Assembly (NCBI GenBank): GCA_965208065.1
Contig: OZ242313.1
Span: forward strand, 186,001-250,000
Length of the DNA stretch: 64,000 nt
Reading direction: 5' to 3'
Source: Bin103 sp002238925
Lineage (GTDB): Bacteria > Spirochaetota > Spirochaetia > SZUA-6 > Bin103
Shown: positions 25,169 to 33,709 of the stretch, piece after piece
Layout of the letters: every line of letters starts with the position of its first letter
How positions within the stretch are numbered: the first letter of the stretch is position 1
Notes under the pieces: model-generated
Database searches by the model: none
The model's input: only the letters and a program-made list of their open reading frames with translations
What the model was told of the DNA's origin: nothing
Program-made: the position numbers and the translations under genes

Positions 25169-27517
25169 ATGAGCGAAACCACTACTGACAACACCAACTT
25201 CCGCTGGATCGGCAAGCGCCCGGTGCGCCACGACGGCGTCGACAAGGTAACCGGCCGCGCCCAGTACGGCGCCGACTTCACCCTGCCCGGCATGCTATAC
25301 GGCAAGGCGCTGCGCAGCGACTGTGCGCATGGCATCATCAAGTCGATCGACACCAGCGCCGCGCGCGCGCTCGACGGCGTCAAGGACGTGATCACCGGCG
25401 CCGACCTGCCGGAGGTCAGCTCCGAGGGCCAGATCGAGGGCGAGGCGCCGGCCAGCGTGCGCGACACCGCCCATAACGTTATCGCGCGCAGAAAGGTGCA
25501 CTACCACGGCCATACCGTGGCGGCGGTGGCCGCCACCAGCCCGTCGGTCGCCGAGGAAGCGCTGAAGCTGATCAAGGTGGAGATCGAGGCGCTGCCGGTG
25601 GTGCTCGACGTGATGGAGGCGTGCTCGCCGGATGCGCCGCTGATCGAAGAGCACCAGCACACCAATGGCGACACCGGCAGCCCGCCGTCCAACATCGCCT
25701 CCACCAACACGTTCGAGGACGGCGACCTGGAGAAGGGATTCGAAGCGGCGGACGTGATCGTGGAGCACGAGTTCGACAGCGGCACCGTGCACCAGGGCTA
25801 CATCGAGACCCACGCCTGCATGGCGGAGGCCAAGGAGAACGGCGAGATCACCCTGTGGGTGTCGAGCCAGGGCCACTTCTCGATTCGCGACGCCACCGCG
25901 CAGGTGCTGGCCATCGAGCCGTCGCGGATCAAGGCGATAGCGGCCGAGATCGGCGGCGGGTTCGGCGGCAAGACCACCGTCTACCTGGAGCCGCTGGCGG
26001 TGCTGATGGCGCAGCGCACCGGCCAACCGGTGAAGATGGTGATGTCCCGCGACGAGGTGTTCCGCGGCACCGGGCCGGCGCCCGGCAGCCACACCCGCAT
26101 CCGCATGGGCGCCACCAGCGACGGGCGCATTACCGCGGTGGACTGCGACCTGTGGTTCGAGGCGGGCGGCTATCCCGGTTCGGCGGTGGGCGCGGCCATG
26201 ATGGCGCTGATCGCGCCCTACGAGGTGCAGAACTTCCGCATCGTCGGCTACGACGTGCTGGTCAACAAGCCCAAGTCGCACGCCTACCGCGCGCCGGGCG
26301 CGCCCAACGCCGCCCACGCCAGCGAGGTGGTGATCGACGAGATCTGCGAGCAGATCGGCATGGATCCGCTGGAATTCCGGCTCAAGAACGCGGCCAAGAA
26401 GGGCACCAAGGCGCCGTACGGGCCGGTGTTCCCGGAGATCGGCATGGTGGAGACGGTGCAGGCGGCGATCGATCACCCGCACTACCAGGCGCCGCTCGGC
26501 GCCAACCAGGGCCGCGGCGTGGCCTCCGGTTTCTGGATGAACGGCGGCGGCGACGCCACCGCGCATCTGTCGGTGCTGCCGGACGGCAAGGTGACGCTGG
26601 TCACTGGACGGCCCGACATCGGCGGCTCGCGCGCCGGCCACGCCATGGTGGCGGCCGAGGAACTGCAGATCGACGTGGACGACGTGCGGCCATCGATCGG
26701 CGACACCGACTCGATCGGCTACAACGGCGTGACCGGCGGCAGCAGCACCGCCTACTCCGCCGCGGTTGCGGTATACGAGGCGGCGCACAAACTGATCGCC
26801 GACGCCAAGCGGCGCGCCGCCGAGATCTGGGAAGTGGAGCCGGACAACGTGGAGTGGCGTGACGGCGCCGCCCACCTGAAGGCGGGCGTCAACGGCACCG
26901 AGGCGCCGCTGTCGCTCGCGGACCTGGCGGGGAAGGCGTCGCAGACTGGCGGGCCGCTGGCGGCGGACGCGGCGGTGAACGCCAAGGGCGCCGCGCCGGC
27001 GCTCGGCACCCACATCTGCGACGTGGAGGTGGACCCGGACACCGGCAAGGTGGACGTGATCCGCTACACGGTAGTGCAGGACGCCGGGCGCGCGCTGCAC
27101 AAGAGCTACGTGGAGGGCCAGATGCAGGGCGGCGCCGTGCAGGGCATCGGCTGGGCGCTGAACGAGGAATACCTGTTCGACGACAACGGCGTGATGGAGA
27201 ACGCCGGCTTCCTGGACTACCGGATGCCGGTGGCGCTCGACCTGCCGATGATCGACACGGTGGTGGTGGAGGTGCCCAACCCGCGCCACCCCTACGGCAT
27301 CCGCGGCGTCGGCGAGAACGCCATCGTGCAGCCGCTCGCGGCCGTCGCCAACGCCATCTACGACGCCGTCGGCGTGCGCCTGTACGAGGTGCCGATGTCA
27401 CCGCCCAAGGTGCTCAAGGCCCTGCAGGACGCCAAGGCCACCCGCACCGTCGCCGCCAACGGCAACGGCGCCGCCGCCCAACCCGCCCGCGAACCGGAAC
27501 CCGTCACCGCACGTTAG
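25169..27517 (+). CDS. Xanthine dehydrogenase-family molybdenum-binding subunit
   Basis: A 782-residue large subunit of the xanthine dehydrogenase/aldehyde oxidase family, which oxidises purines or aldehydes at a molybdopterin centre. The start at 25169 lies 7 nt after AAGGAG. The first 130 residues are the Ald_Xan_dh domain (RHDGVDKVTGRAQYGADF). Molybdopterin-binding motifs are GGGFGGKT near residue 270, AYRAPGAP near 372 and GIRGVGENA near 710. The AYxCSFR loop of CO dehydrogenase is absent, so it is not CoxL. The FAD and 2Fe-2S subunits expected in this family are not encoded beside it. The tail is Ala/Pro-rich. Purine oxidation would fit the allantoin genes at 49-52 kb. Confidence 0.9.
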   Translation: MSETTTDNTNFRWIGKRPVRHDGVDKVTGRAQYGADFTLPGMLYGKALRSDCAHGIIKSIDTSAARALDGVKDVITGADLPEVSSEGQIEGEAPASVRDTAHNVIARRKVHYHGHTVAAVAATSPSVAEEALKLIKVEIEALPVVLDVMEACSPDAPLIEEHQHTNGDTGSPPSNIASTNTFEDGDLEKGFEAADVIVEHEFDSGTVHQGYIETHACMAEAKENGEITLWVSSQGHFSIRDATAQVLAIEPSRIKAIAAEIGGGFGGKTTVYLEPLAVLMAQRTGQPVKMVMSRDEVFRGTGPAPGSHTRIRMGATSDGRITAVDCDLWFEAGGYPGSAVGAAMMALIAPYEVQNFRIVGYDVLVNKPKSHAYRAPGAPNAAHASEVVIDEICEQIGMDPLEFRLKNAAKKGTKAPYGPVFPEIGMVETVQAAIDHPHYQAPLGANQGRGVASGFWMNGGGDATAHLSVLPDGKVTLVTGRPDIGGSRAGHAMVAAEELQIDVDDVRPSIGDTDSIGYNGVTGGSSTAYSAAVAVYEAAHKLIADAKRRAAEIWEVEPDNVEWRDGAAHLKAGVNGTEAPLSLADLAGKASQTGGPLAADAAVNAKGAAPALGTHICDVEVDPDTGKVDVIRYTVVQDAGRALHKSYVEGQMQGGAVQGIGWALNEEYLFDDNGVMENAGFLDYRMPVALDLPMIDTVVVEVPNPRHPYGIRGVGENAIVQPLAAVANAIYDAVGVRLYEVPMSPPKVLKALQDAKATRTVAANGNGAAAQPAREPEPVTAR

Positions 27518-27641
27518 TAGCGATCAACCCGTGGTGGAAGCCGGGCGTCGCACCAAGAACGGTGCGGCGCCCGGGATGACAGAAAAAGCTACAGGCACAT
27601 CGGCAAAGGTGGGCGACGAGCAACTTGCAGCCGATGCTCAA

Positions 27642-28748
27642 TCAGCGCTCTGCGACGGGTCGCCGTCTCCGGGGCCGCTGCTTGCGTTCTATCTCGTCAT
27701 AAACGTCGCCTGCCAAATCGGCGACCGTACCCGTGATTCCGAGCAAATCCCGCGAACCCTCATAACAGGTCGAGAATAGTCGGCGGGCTGTCTGCAGATT
27801 CCTTTTCGCGTCGAGGAGCGCTTCTTCGAGTACCGTCGAGGCAGGACGACTCAGTTCGAACGCCACATCGAGGTCAATCCCGTCTCGTAGCGCTGCCACG
27901 GCTTCCTGATTTCCGAGCACCGCGGCAAGCTGGCGGAGGTGCGGATTCTGTCTTGCGATGACCGGCGGCTGGGACTCTCTCTTGCTGCCATACATCCATC
28001 GCAGCAGCTCCCCCAACTCACCTCGCTTATCGTCAGGAACGGGGCAGGTCGTTTCGTCATCCACTGACTGCAGACCGATGAATTCGCTGATCGCAGGATA
28101 GTCGACCGCGATGACGAGATGGGTAAAAGAAAAGAACGAATAGTAGCGGTCGTTGCGGTCGAATACGTTAAGCCTCTCGGCCTGCTCCAGGACCATCAGT
28201 GCGCGATAGAGTCGCTGCACCGTGCGGTGGGTGTCGCCGATCTGCCGTGCCATGTCGTCGAGTGGCACACCGTACTTCCTGTGCACGTCGGCAATGTAGC
28301 GAGACCTTGCATAACTACCCCATTTGGCTGGACCGTTGACATGCTTGAAGGCGAATTGACGCCAATAATCTTGGCGCGTACTGATCAATACCGGAAGGTT
28401 GTTCAGTGATTCCCGGGCATCCCTCGAGAGTTTGGGGATCGTGACATGTCCGGGGTCGACGATGCCCGGCTCAAGTAGAACACGTACCGCCGCCAAGCGG
28501 CGGTTACCCTCGATGACGATGTTCTTACCCGCCTCCCGGGCAACGACCAGTCGTTCGTACGGGAAAAACCCGCACGCAGCGATTGACAACACCAGCTCGT
28601 GAACGCCCATGGTGTTCCACAAGAGCCGTATCATCTCTTCATCAGCTGTCTTGCCGATTACTTCGAACTGGGCGAGACGCGCGCTATGGCGGTCAAGGCT
28701 CAGGTGCTCGACCGGCATCGAACGAGTGCGATACGTTTCCTCACTCAT
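27642..28748 (-). CDS. ParB/Srx-like nuclease-domain protein paired with a DNA methyltransferase
   Basis: A 368-residue protein. The N-terminal 110 residues resemble ParB N-terminal domains: MPVEHLSLDRHSARL at the start and the box VIEGNRRLAAVRVL with the Gly-Asn/Arg-Arg signature. A helix-turn-helix-like stretch follows (GVPLDDMARQIGDTHRTVQR). The C-terminal half is helical, ending in a basic tail. It starts 21 bp after the stop of the D12 methyltransferase and is clearly co-transcribed with it. Chromosome partition is unlikely, as no parA is present. A role with the methyltransferase in defence, phage or plasmid biology is inference. Confidence 0.75.
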   Translation of the reverse strand: MSEETYRTRSMPVEHLSLDRHSARLAQFEVIGKTADEEMIRLLWNTMGVHELVLSIAACGFFPYERLVVAREAGKNIVIEGNRRLAAVRVLLEPGIVDPGHVTIPKLSRDARESLNNLPVLISTRQDYWRQFAFKHVNGPAKWGSYARSRYIADVHRKYGVPLDDMARQIGDTHRTVQRLYRALMVLEQAERLNVFDRNDRYYSFFSFTHLVIAVDYPAISEFIGLQSVDDETTCPVPDDKRGELGELLRWMYGSKRESQPPVIARQNPHLRQLAAVLGNQEAVAALRDGIDLDVAFELSRPASTVLEEALLDAKRNLQTARRLFSTCYEGSRDLLGITGTVADLAGDVYDEIERKQRPRRRRPVAER

Positions 28749-28769
28749 TCCCTACTCGACCGTGCAGAT

Positions 28770-29720
28770 TCATGCAAAGAGGCGTTCGCGAGTGATCACC
28801 AGTTCAGCCAAGCGATTGTGATGCGCATTCTTCATGCGCACCTGGACAGCCTGGAATCCGTAGCGGGCAACCAGGCGGGCAACCTCGGGAGAATAGTCAT
28901 AGGTCATCAAGACGCTGCCCTCATGCTGCGCCATGATCCAGTAGAGGTGTTCGTGGTCAAGGTGATTATGCGTGTAGAGGCGAGTTCCTGCTCGCTTGCC
29001 GCCCGCAGTATAAGGTGGATCAACAAACACTGCTGCATCACGGCCCCAGGACTGGAGCAACGGTTCGATGAGGTGCATGCTGTCCGCTTCGTGGAATGCG
29101 ATTCGGTCGGCGTGTTCCGTAATGGCGTTCAGCCGAGCGATCAACGTCTGGGGGTACCAACGGGACAGGATACCCTTGCCGTTCTCTCCACGCCTGCTGA
29201 GGGACGACCCCGGAGCAAGAATTCCGGCCCGATGGGTGCGGTTCAATACGAGCGTCCGGAACCCTTGGTCTACTACCCCTTCGTGGGAAGCGCGCTCCAG
29301 ATCACGAACTCGCTCGCGCGTAGGCGCGAATTCGGCGATACGAGCGACAAGACTCGGTCCGTGAAGGAGTGCCGCTCGCCAGAATGCGGCAACATCACGG
29401 TCAAGTTCCATGAGTATCGCCCGTTCGGCCAAGTGCTCCATGATTGCGGTCAGTGAGACGATGGCACCGCCGGCGAACGGCTCGACGAGCAGCCTCGGGC
29501 GCGTCCGGGACAGCCACGCGCGAATGTGTGGCACCAGCCACGTCTTCCCACCGGGATAGCGCAGCGGGCTCCGCTGAGGCACCTGTGCGACATTGACCGC
29601 CGGAATGCGACTGACCGGATATGGGATGTCTCGATCATGGGGCGGCGTAGAGCTACCGAAATCCAGTTCGCGATCTTCGTTCGCCGTGCCGCTCGCAGAA
29701 GTCGCAATCGCGTCGGTCAT
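28770..29720 (-). CDS. D12-class N6-adenine DNA methyltransferase (Dam family)
   Basis: A 316-residue enzyme using the ATG at 29720; the frame is open 28 codons further up. Motifs in order: LRYPGGKTWLVPHI (motif X), LVEPFAGGAIVSL (motif I, SAM binding), LNRTHRAGIL, and FVDPPYTAGGKR (motif IV, DPPY). This is the alpha-group order of Dam and D12 methylases that modify adenine, with GATC as the usual family target though it need not be so here. No cognate restriction enzyme is next to it; the partner gene is the ParB-like protein. The N-terminal 50 residues before motif X are unique and probably disordered. Confidence 0.87.
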   Translation of the reverse strand: MTDAIATSASGTANEDRELDFGSSTPPHDRDIPYPVSRIPAVNVAQVPQRSPLRYPGGKTWLVPHIRAWLSRTRPRLLVEPFAGGAIVSLTAIMEHLAERAILMELDRDVAAFWRAALLHGPSLVARIAEFAPTRERVRDLERASHEGVVDQGFRTLVLNRTHRAGILAPGSSLSRRGENGKGILSRWYPQTLIARLNAITEHADRIAFHEADSMHLIEPLLQSWGRDAAVFVDPPYTAGGKRAGTRLYTHNHLDHEHLYWIMAQHEGSVLMTYDYSPEVARLVARYGFQAVQVRMKNAHHNRLAELVITRERLFA

Positions 29721-29809
29721 CGTTTGCGAGCGTACCGTAGAACGGCCCCTTTCGCTACCTCGCGAATCAACCCTCCGGCCAAGACTCGAACCACGGATAG
29801 CCATCCCGG

Positions 29810-30928
29810 TCAGTGGCGGATGGAGCCATCGGGGTTGCGGGGGGCGGCGGGGCCGCGGGGGTGGAACGGGAAGCGGGCGGCGGCGGGCTCGTCGATTTCG
29901 ATGCCGATGCCGGGGCGGTCGGGGAGCTGCAGGTAGCCGTCGACCACGCGCGGGGGCTGGTCGACGATTTCGCGGGCGGCGCCGCGCGGCAGGTTGGCCT
30001 CCTGAAGGTAGTAGTTGGGGATGGCGGCGTCGAGCTGGGCGAATGCGCAGGTGTTGACCGGGCTGCCCATGAGGTGCGGGAACACGCGGACGAAGCTGGC
30101 CTCGGCGAGGGCGGCGATCTTTTTGGCCTGCGTGATGCCGCCGGCGAGCGACAGGTCTGGGCGGATGAAGGCGGCGATGCGGCGCCCGATCAGTTCGGCG
30201 AACTGGAACAGGTTGTAGCTGCGTTCGCCGGCGGCGATCGGCAGGTCGACGTGGCGGGCGACGTACTCCAGGGCGTCCTCGCTCTGCGGCGGCAGCGGAT
30301 CCTCGTAGTAGCTGAGGCGGAAGGGTGCGAGTTCGGCGGCCAGGGTGATCGCCTCGTCCGGGGTGAGATTGCGGTGGATCTCCACGCCGAGGTCGGCGCG
30401 GTCGCCAACGGCGTCACGAATGGCGCCGACGATATACACCGCCTCGCCGATTACCGCGCTGGCGGATTCCGTGCGCTCCCAGCCGGCGAAGAAGGGGGAC
30501 GTGCGCAGTGCGGTGAAGCCTTGTTCCACCAGTTCGCGGGCGTGGTCGGCACGCGCCTCGACGCTGTCGCCGGCGACGTTCTCGAACACCTTGATGCGGT
30601 CGCGGCAGCGTCCGCCGAGCAGGCGGTGCACCGGCATGCCGGCCGCCTTGCCGGCGATGTCCCACAGTGCCACGTCGATGGCGCTGAGCGCTGCGCTCGA
30701 TACGGAGCCCATGAAGTGGGTGGCGCGCGACACGGCCTGGTGGTGATGCTCGATGCGCGCCGGGTCCTTGCCGACGAAGTACTCGGCGAGCGACTCGATC
30801 TCCCGCGCCACCACCTCGTGGCGGGCCCACAGCCCGGCTTCGCCGTTGCCGGTGAGGCCGGCGTCGGTGGTTACCCGCACCAGCAGGTAGCGGTCGGTCA
30901 GGATCGGCTTGACGGCAGTGATGCGCAT
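29810..30928 (-). CDS. Enolase-superfamily sugar-acid dehydratase (mandelate racemase/galactonate dehydratase type)
   Basis: A 372-residue enzyme. The N-terminal capping domain (VRVTTDAGLTGNGEAGLW) is followed by a barrel with metal ligands in GVEIHRNLTP, YYEDPLPPQ and AAGERSYN, and the C-terminal His in VFPHLMGSP. The Glu-x-His pair and the EDPLPPQ word match galactonate/mannonate-type dehydratases, which remove water from an aldonic acid to give a 2-keto-3-deoxy acid. It is the last gene of the minus-strand carbohydrate operon, 9 bp after the TIM-barrel gene. The actual sugar acid is not determined. Confidence 0.88.
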   Translation of the reverse strand: MRITAVKPILTDRYLLVRVTTDAGLTGNGEAGLWARHEVVAREIESLAEYFVGKDPARIEHHHQAVSRATHFMGSVSSAALSAIDVALWDIAGKAAGMPVHRLLGGRCRDRIKVFENVAGDSVEARADHARELVEQGFTALRTSPFFAGWERTESASAVIGEAVYIVGAIRDAVGDRADLGVEIHRNLTPDEAITLAAELAPFRLSYYEDPLPPQSEDALEYVARHVDLPIAAGERSYNLFQFAELIGRRIAAFIRPDLSLAGGITQAKKIAALAEASFVRVFPHLMGSPVNTCAFAQLDAAIPNYYLQEANLPRGAAREIVDQPPRVVDGYLQLPDRPGIGIEIDEPAAARFPFHPRGPAAPRNPDGSIRH

Positions 30929-30937
30929 GGCCTAATC

Positions 30938-31801
30938 CTAATGGATCGCGACGCCCGCTTCGGCGGCGATGCGCTGCACGTTGGCCACCGCGGTCGGGAT
31001 GCGCTCGTCGGGCAGGTGCTCGACCAGCAGATAGCGGTCGGGCGCCAGCGCCTCCCAGCGGCGCACGGCGGTATGCAGGTCCAGGCAGCCCTCGCCGGGG
31101 ACCGCCTCATTCAGGTGCACGACGAAGCCGTCCGCCGTGGCCAGGTCCTTGATGTGGCCGACCGGGGCAACCGGACCCATCAGGTCAAAGATGTGGTTGA
31201 TGCGATCCGTGCTCGCGTAGGCCTGCTCCAGCGACTGGAAGTGGTTGACGAAGTCCATCACTACGCCAAGCCGCGGAGAGCCCACCGCATCGATGACCTG
31301 CCGGTTGATCTCCGGGGTGCCGAGAATGGTCAGGTTGTGGGTCTCCACCACCACCGTAATACCCGCCGACTCGGCGGCGGCCGCCACCGTGCGCAACTCG
31401 CCGATCAGGGTGTCCAGGCGGCCCGGTTCGTGGTTGCGCGGCGACGGGCTGTAGGAGCCGGTGGGGCTGAGGCTGCCGGTGCGGATCAGCACCACGCCGG
31501 CGTCCAGTTCGCCTGCCACCGCCAGGCCGCGGGCGATGCTGGCCTGAATGGCGGCGCGCACCGCCGGGTCCGGGTCGAACAGGCACTCGCTGTAGCCGAC
31601 CCCCATCTGCGCCAGCCCCAGCCCGGCATCCCGGTAGCGCCGCCGGCAGTCGCGCAGGTCGTTGTCGGTCACGGCGGCCAGCACGGGGCCGGGAACGTGG
31701 AAACAGGCCGCCGACACCCCCAGGGACGCCGCCTGCTGCAACTGCTCGCCGGTGACCGCGCGCGGATCGCCCGGCACCAGGCCGACTACGCCGAGCCGCA
31801 C
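30938..31801 (-). CDS. Sugar phosphate isomerase/epimerase-like TIM-barrel protein
   Basis: A 287-residue protein of the AP endonuclease 2/xylose isomerase-like superfamily (GTG start at 31801; VRLGVVGLVPGD). Metal-site regions include VVVETHNLTILG (Glu), GVVMDFVNHFQ (Asp) and VGHIKDLA (His), with a final Glu in YLLVEHLPDE. It probably isomerises or epimerises a sugar or keto sugar. It lies between the dehydratase (9 bp) and a second TIM-barrel gene (70 bp). Confidence 0.82.
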   Translation of the reverse strand: MRLGVVGLVPGDPRAVTGEQLQQAASLGVSAACFHVPGPVLAAVTDNDLRDCRRRYRDAGLGLAQMGVGYSECLFDPDPAVRAAIQASIARGLAVAGELDAGVVLIRTGSLSPTGSYSPSPRNHEPGRLDTLIGELRTVAAAAESAGITVVVETHNLTILGTPEINRQVIDAVGSPRLGVVMDFVNHFQSLEQAYASTDRINHIFDLMGPVAPVGHIKDLATADGFVVHLNEAVPGEGCLDLHTAVRRWEALAPDRYLLVEHLPDERIPTAVANVQRIAAEAGVAIH

Positions 31802-31871
31802 TGGCGCACCCCGGTCCGAGAATGCCCGCCGGCAACGCAGGCCGGCGCGTCGATTGTCATCGCCCGCCGGG

Positions 31872-32759
31872 TCACGGAGAATCCTCGCCGCCGGCATCGA
31901 GCTCCGCCAGGTAGGCGCGCATCTGGCGCACGTACTGCGGGAAGCCCACTTCCGGCTCGGGCAGGTAGGCCTTCCACGCCTTCTCCCACTCCAGCGTCAG
32001 GTAGCCGTCGTAACCGCCGCCCTGGAGCATACGCAGCGCGTCGCGCACCGGCATGTCGCCGTCGCCGAGCAGGCAGTAGCGGTAGCCATCCTTGTCGTCG
32101 TCGGTCAGGAACGAGTCCTTGAAGTGAGTGTCCACCACGTGCGGACCGACGTTCTCCCAGCACTGCGCCGGCGTCTGGCCGAACATCCGCCACGGGTGAT
32201 GCACGTCCCACAGCACCTTCAGGAACGGATGATCCACGCGCGCCAGCATATCCCGGACCAGGAACGAATCCACGAAGCCGTCGTGGGTCTCGATCGCCGC
32301 CGCCACGTCGACGGTCGCACCGTACTCGGCCACCACGCGCAAGCTCTCGGCAATCCAGCCATAGGCCTGCCCGGGGCCCACGTCCGATGCGATGTTGCCG
32401 CCGTACAGCCGAATCTTGTCGACACCCATCGCCCGTGCGAGGTCCATGTTCGCCTTCGCCTCGTCGATGTTGGCCTGGCGGTCCGCGGCCGATGCGGATG
32501 AAAACCGGCAGCCGGTCATCAGCATCATGATCTCGAGGCCGGCGTCGTTTGCCATGCGCAGGGTCTCGGCGCGGCGGCCCGGCTGCAGTTCCGGCACCTT
32601 GAGCAGATCCATCTCCCCCATCACGCCGCGGATCTCGAAGCCGTCGAAGCCGTATTCGCGCGCGCGGGCGACGATTGTCGGATACGGCCAGCTCGGGCAG
32701 CCGAGCGTAGAGAAGCCCAGTCTCATGTCGCTCATCGTCGTTTCGCTCGTCGTTCTCAT
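31872..32759 (-). CDS. Sugar phosphate isomerase/epimerase-like TIM-barrel protein
   Basis: A 295-residue member of the same superfamily. ATG at 32759 overlaps the kinase stop by 4 bp (ATGA), with GGAGGAAC upstream; MSDMRLGF, eight codons in, is another possible start. Visible features: GFSTLGCPSWP at the start, YGFDGFEIRGVMGEMDLLK, AAIETHDGF (metal Glu), LWDVHHPW (metal Asp and His), HFKDSF and a C-terminal LEWEKAW (Glu). It likely acts on a keto sugar in the operon's pathway. A Trp/His-rich active site fits carbohydrate binding. Confidence 0.83.
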   Translation of the reverse strand: MRTTSETTMSDMRLGFSTLGCPSWPYPTIVARAREYGFDGFEIRGVMGEMDLLKVPELQPGRRAETLRMANDAGLEIMMLMTGCRFSSASAADRQANIDEAKANMDLARAMGVDKIRLYGGNIASDVGPGQAYGWIAESLRVVAEYGATVDVAAAIETHDGFVDSFLVRDMLARVDHPFLKVLWDVHHPWRMFGQTPAQCWENVGPHVVDTHFKDSFLTDDDKDGYRYCLLGDGDMPVRDALRMLQGGGYDGYLTLEWEKAWKAYLPEPEVGFPQYVRQMRAYLAELDAGGEDSP

Positions 32760-33709
32760 GATTGTTCCTCCAGGAATGCGTCGACCTGGCCGCGGGTGCG
32801 GTACGCCGGCAGGGTGGCGAGCGTGGTGCAGCACAGCGCCGCGGCGGCGTTGGCGAAGCGTGCCGCCTCGCTCAAGGTACGCCCCTCGGCCATGGCCACG
32901 GCCAAGGCGGCGTTGAAGGCGTCGCCGGCACCGGTCGTGTCGACGACCTCCGAGATCGCGAAGCCGGGGATGTGCTCGCTGCCGGCGGCGGTGACGCACA
33001 GGCAGCCGCGCTCGCCGAGGGTGAGCATGGCCGCGCCGCAGCCTCGTTCCAGCAGGCGGCGGCCGAGGGTTTCCTCGTCACCGCCCTCGCCCGCCGCCAG
33101 GCCCAGGCACGTTCGCGCCTCGGTCTCGTTGGGGGTGATCACCGACACGCTCGACAGGTCGTGCGCTGACAGGTTCCGGGCGGGTGCAGGATTGAGGATG
33201 GTGGTGCAGCCCGCCGCGCGGCCGCGCTGCATGCCGCGGAGGGCGGTGGCGAGCGGGATCTCGAGCTGGGTGAGCACGGTGGCGGGGGACCGCATGTCGG
33301 CGCCGACGGCGTCCACGTCGGCGGTCGAGAACTGCCCGTTGGCGCCGCTGTCGATGGCGATCATGTTCTGGCCGCCGGGGCCGAGAATTACGAAGCCGAC
33401 GCCGGTGGCGATGCCCTCCTGCAGGTGCAGGTGATCGGTGCCGACCGCCTCGCCTGTGAGCATGGCGCGGAACGCCTGGCCGCGGGCGTCGTCGCCGACC
33501 CGGCCCACGAACGAGCAACGCGCCCCGAGGCGGGCCGCCTGTACCGCCATGTTGGAACCCTTGCCGCCGTGGGTTTCGAAGTAGCCACCGCCGTTCACGG
33601 TCTCGCCCACGGACGGGAAGCGCTCCACCTCCATCACCAGCGCCACCAGGTAGCTGCCGATCACCACCACCGCCGCCGACTCCCGTGCCGGCGCCACGCC
33701 TGTGGTCAT
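32756..33709 (-). CDS. PfkB-family carbohydrate kinase, ribokinase-like
   Basis: A 317-residue kinase. The N-terminal substrate site is YFETHGGKGSNMAVQAARLG (the GGKGxNxA signature of ribokinase) and the ATP/anion-hole motif is DTTGAGDAFNAALAVA with the catalytic Asp. NPAPARNL and ITPNETEA are also family words. It phosphorylates a sugar or nucleoside with ATP, probably ribose or another pentose. Both ends overlap neighbours by 4 bp (ATGA), so it is translationally coupled to the glycosidase/FGE fusion upstream and the isomerase downstream. Confidence 0.92.
   Translation of the reverse strand: MTTGVAPARESAAVVVIGSYLVALVMEVERFPSVGETVNGGGYFETHGGKGSNMAVQAARLGARCSFVGRVGDDARGQAFRAMLTGEAVGTDHLHLQEGIATGVGFVILGPGGQNMIAIDSGANGQFSTADVDAVGADMRSPATVLTQLEIPLATALRGMQRGRAAGCTTILNPAPARNLSAHDLSSVSVITPNETEARTCLGLAAGEGGDEETLGRRLLERGCGAAMLTLGERGCLCVTAAGSEHIPGFAISEVVDTTGAGDAFNAALAVAMAEGRTLSEAARFANAAAALCCTTLATLPAYRTRGQVDAFLEEQS

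Noticed and set aside
25295..27289. A 664-codon open frame antisense to the xanthine dehydrogenase gene
   Set aside because: It is His/Arg/Val-rich with no recognisable domain and exactly mirrors a well-supported gene; high-GC third positions keep the antisense frame open.
29813..32122. A 769-codon plus-strand open frame across the carbohydrate operon
   Set aside because: It overlaps two confident minus-strand genes, and its product is Val/Gly/Asp-rich without motifs, a GC artefact.
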